64,000 nt of DNA from JBFMAI01 sp040755725. GTDB lineage: Bacteria > Planctomycetota > Phycisphaerae > UBA1845 > Fen-1342. Under the pieces are notes generated by a model. The model searched no databases. It was not told the origin of the DNA and saw nothing but the letters and a program-made list of their open reading frames with translations. Positions 63,317 through 64,000 of the stretch are shown here, in pieces. The stretch spans positions 186,001 through 250,000 of the forward strand of contig JBFMAI010000040.1 in NCBI GenBank assembly GCA_040755725.1, given 5' to 3'. Position 1 is the stretch's first letter. Every line of letters starts with the position of its first letter. Position numbers and translations under genes: made by a program.

Positions 63317-64000
63317 ATGTCACTGCCCGATGCCAGCGACGCCGCCTCGCCGTCCGGCCCGCCCTGCTTTCAGCGCGCGATCCTCAAGATCAGCGGCGAG
63401 GCCTTCTGCCCACCGGGGAGCTTCGGCGTCCATCGCGCGCCCCTGGACCGCATCGCCACCGAAATCGCCGACGTGGCCCGCCTCGGGGTGCAAGTCGCGG
63501 TGGTTTGCGGCGGCGGCAACTTCCTGCGGGGTACACACTCCGCCGAGGAGCTCGGGATCGACTTGGCGACGGCGGACTACATGGGCATGTTGGGCACGGT
63601 GCTGAACGCCCTGGCGCTGCAAGATACGCTGGAGCGGCGGGGGTGCCCCACGCGGCTGCAGAGCGCCTTGTCGATCAGCCGGGTGGGCGAGCCGTTCGAC
63701 CGGCGGCGTTGCCTGCGACACCTGGAGAAGGGGCGGGTCGTGCTGCTGGCCGCGGGCACAGGCAATCCGCACGTCACGACCGACTCGTGCGCGGCGATTC
63801 GCGGGGTCGAGCTGGGGGCCGACGTGCTGTTGAAGGGCACGAAGGTCGACGGGGTCTACGACGCCGACCCCGCCCGCCAGCCCAACGCCCGGCTGTATGA
63901 ACGGGTCGGCTACAGCGAGGTCATCAACGGGCGCCTGCGGGTCATGGACATCGGGGCGGCGGAGCTCTGCGAGCAGCACCGCCTGCCGGTCATCGTCTTT
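63317..64000 (+). CDS. pyrH: UMP kinase (3' end cut by window)
   Basis: 228 codons from ATG 63317; the frame runs off the right edge, and comparison with ~240-residue bacterial UMP kinases suggests only the last ~15-20 residues are missing. It phosphorylates UMP to UDP. 'RAILKISGEAF' is the ATP-binding start (K-I/L-S-G-E), 'VQVAVVCGGGNFLRG' the glycine loop, 'ADYMGMLGTVLNALALQDTL' the conserved 'aD.mGmlaT..N' motif, 'GTGNPHVTTDSCAAIRGVEL' the UMP site (G-T-G-N-P-x-x-T-T-D) and 'LKGTKVDGVYDADP' the 'K.T.vDGVYd.DP' motif. The N-terminus has ~20 extra residues. Confidence 0.95.
   Translation, partial: MSLPDASDAASPSGPPCFQRAILKISGEAFCPPGSFGVHRAPLDRIATEIADVARLGVQVAVVCGGGNFLRGTHSAEELGIDLATADYMGMLGTVLNALALQDTLERRGCPTRLQSALSISRVGEPFDRRRCLRHLEKGRVVLLAAGTGNPHVTTDSCAAIRGVELGADVLLKGTKVDGVYDADPARQPNARLYERVGYSEVINGRLRVMDIGAAELCEQHRLPVIVF

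Overview
The window is GC-rich, densely packed bacterial chromosome with no rRNA and no intact mobile element. The organism is probably a member of the Planctomycetota, perhaps close to Phycisphaerae. This is inferred from dockerin-like cell-surface proteins, a ThuA-DUF1080 fusion, a Tat-exported Gfo/Idh/MocA oxidoreductase, metal ABC permeases with built-in DtxR-like domains, a pseudokinase/SUMF1-type giant protein, outer-membrane and lipoprotein genes, and many short palindromic repeats. No 16S gene is present to confirm it.

Layout. 0-3.7 kb: a truncated GbsR/MarR-type regulator, a polysaccharide deacetylase, a GNAT acetyltransferase and a decayed IS3-type transposase. 3.7-8.2 kb: a 1479-residue pseudokinase / tandem repeat / transmembrane / SUMF1-like protein, read away from the next block. 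8.5-21.4 kb: a plus-strand cell-envelope block with two tiny paralogous lipoproteins, a TPR-plus-beta-barrel protein, a FecR-like protein, a 1643-residue Ig-repeat/CARDB/calcium-repeat surface protein with a C-terminal sorting-type tail, another lipoprotein and two unknown exported or membrane proteins. 21.4-23.7 kb: tryptophanase and a TraB/GumN-like lipoprotein. 23.7-27.4 kb: SRP RNA, dnaX, ybaB, an unknown gene and recR. 27.5-31.1 kb (minus): a lipid A acyltransferase homologue, pilT and an MlaD/MCE protein. 31.3-34.8 kb (plus): a CheY-like regulator, a TIM-barrel protein, an exported protein and a flippase. 34.8-36.9 kb: tRNA-Asp, a LOG-family hydrolase and HU. 37.3-43.8 kb (minus): a Zn/Mn-type ABC transporter (ATPase and two permeases fused to DtxR-like domains), rho and coaE. 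44-47.2 kb: a B12-binding/MeaB fusion and a GT39-like membrane glycosyltransferase. 47.1-50.9 kb: an alpha/beta hydrolase, a terminator and a dockerin-bearing secreted protein. 51-59.9 kb (minus): ThuA-DUF1080, apbE, a TIGR03663-like glycosyltransferase, an F5/8-type C protein, a seven-haem membrane cytochrome and a Gfo/Idh/MocA oxidoreductase. 60-64 kb: GT2, a tRNA-binding domain protein, a DUF1570-like lipoprotein peptidase, purM and a truncated pyrH.

How the parts relate. The 8.5-19.8 kb block reads as one cell-surface module: the barrel and lipoproteins sit in the outer envelope and the large repeat protein is the probable surface cargo. The 51-56 kb genes are joined by 4-bp stop/start overlaps and are probably co-transcribed. 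The ABC transporter genes overlap or abut, and both permeases carry a probable metal-sensing tail.

The most unusual signal is a set of dispersed palindromic repeats that lie inside protein-coding genes without breaking the frame. One 62-67 bp family occurs in dnaX, apbE, a glycosyltransferase and the cytochrome, plus once between genes. Three of its four coding copies are read in the same frame and give nearly the same 21-residue peptide. dnaX also carries an A10-G tract with early stops in both alternative frames, a layout suited to making a short gamma form.
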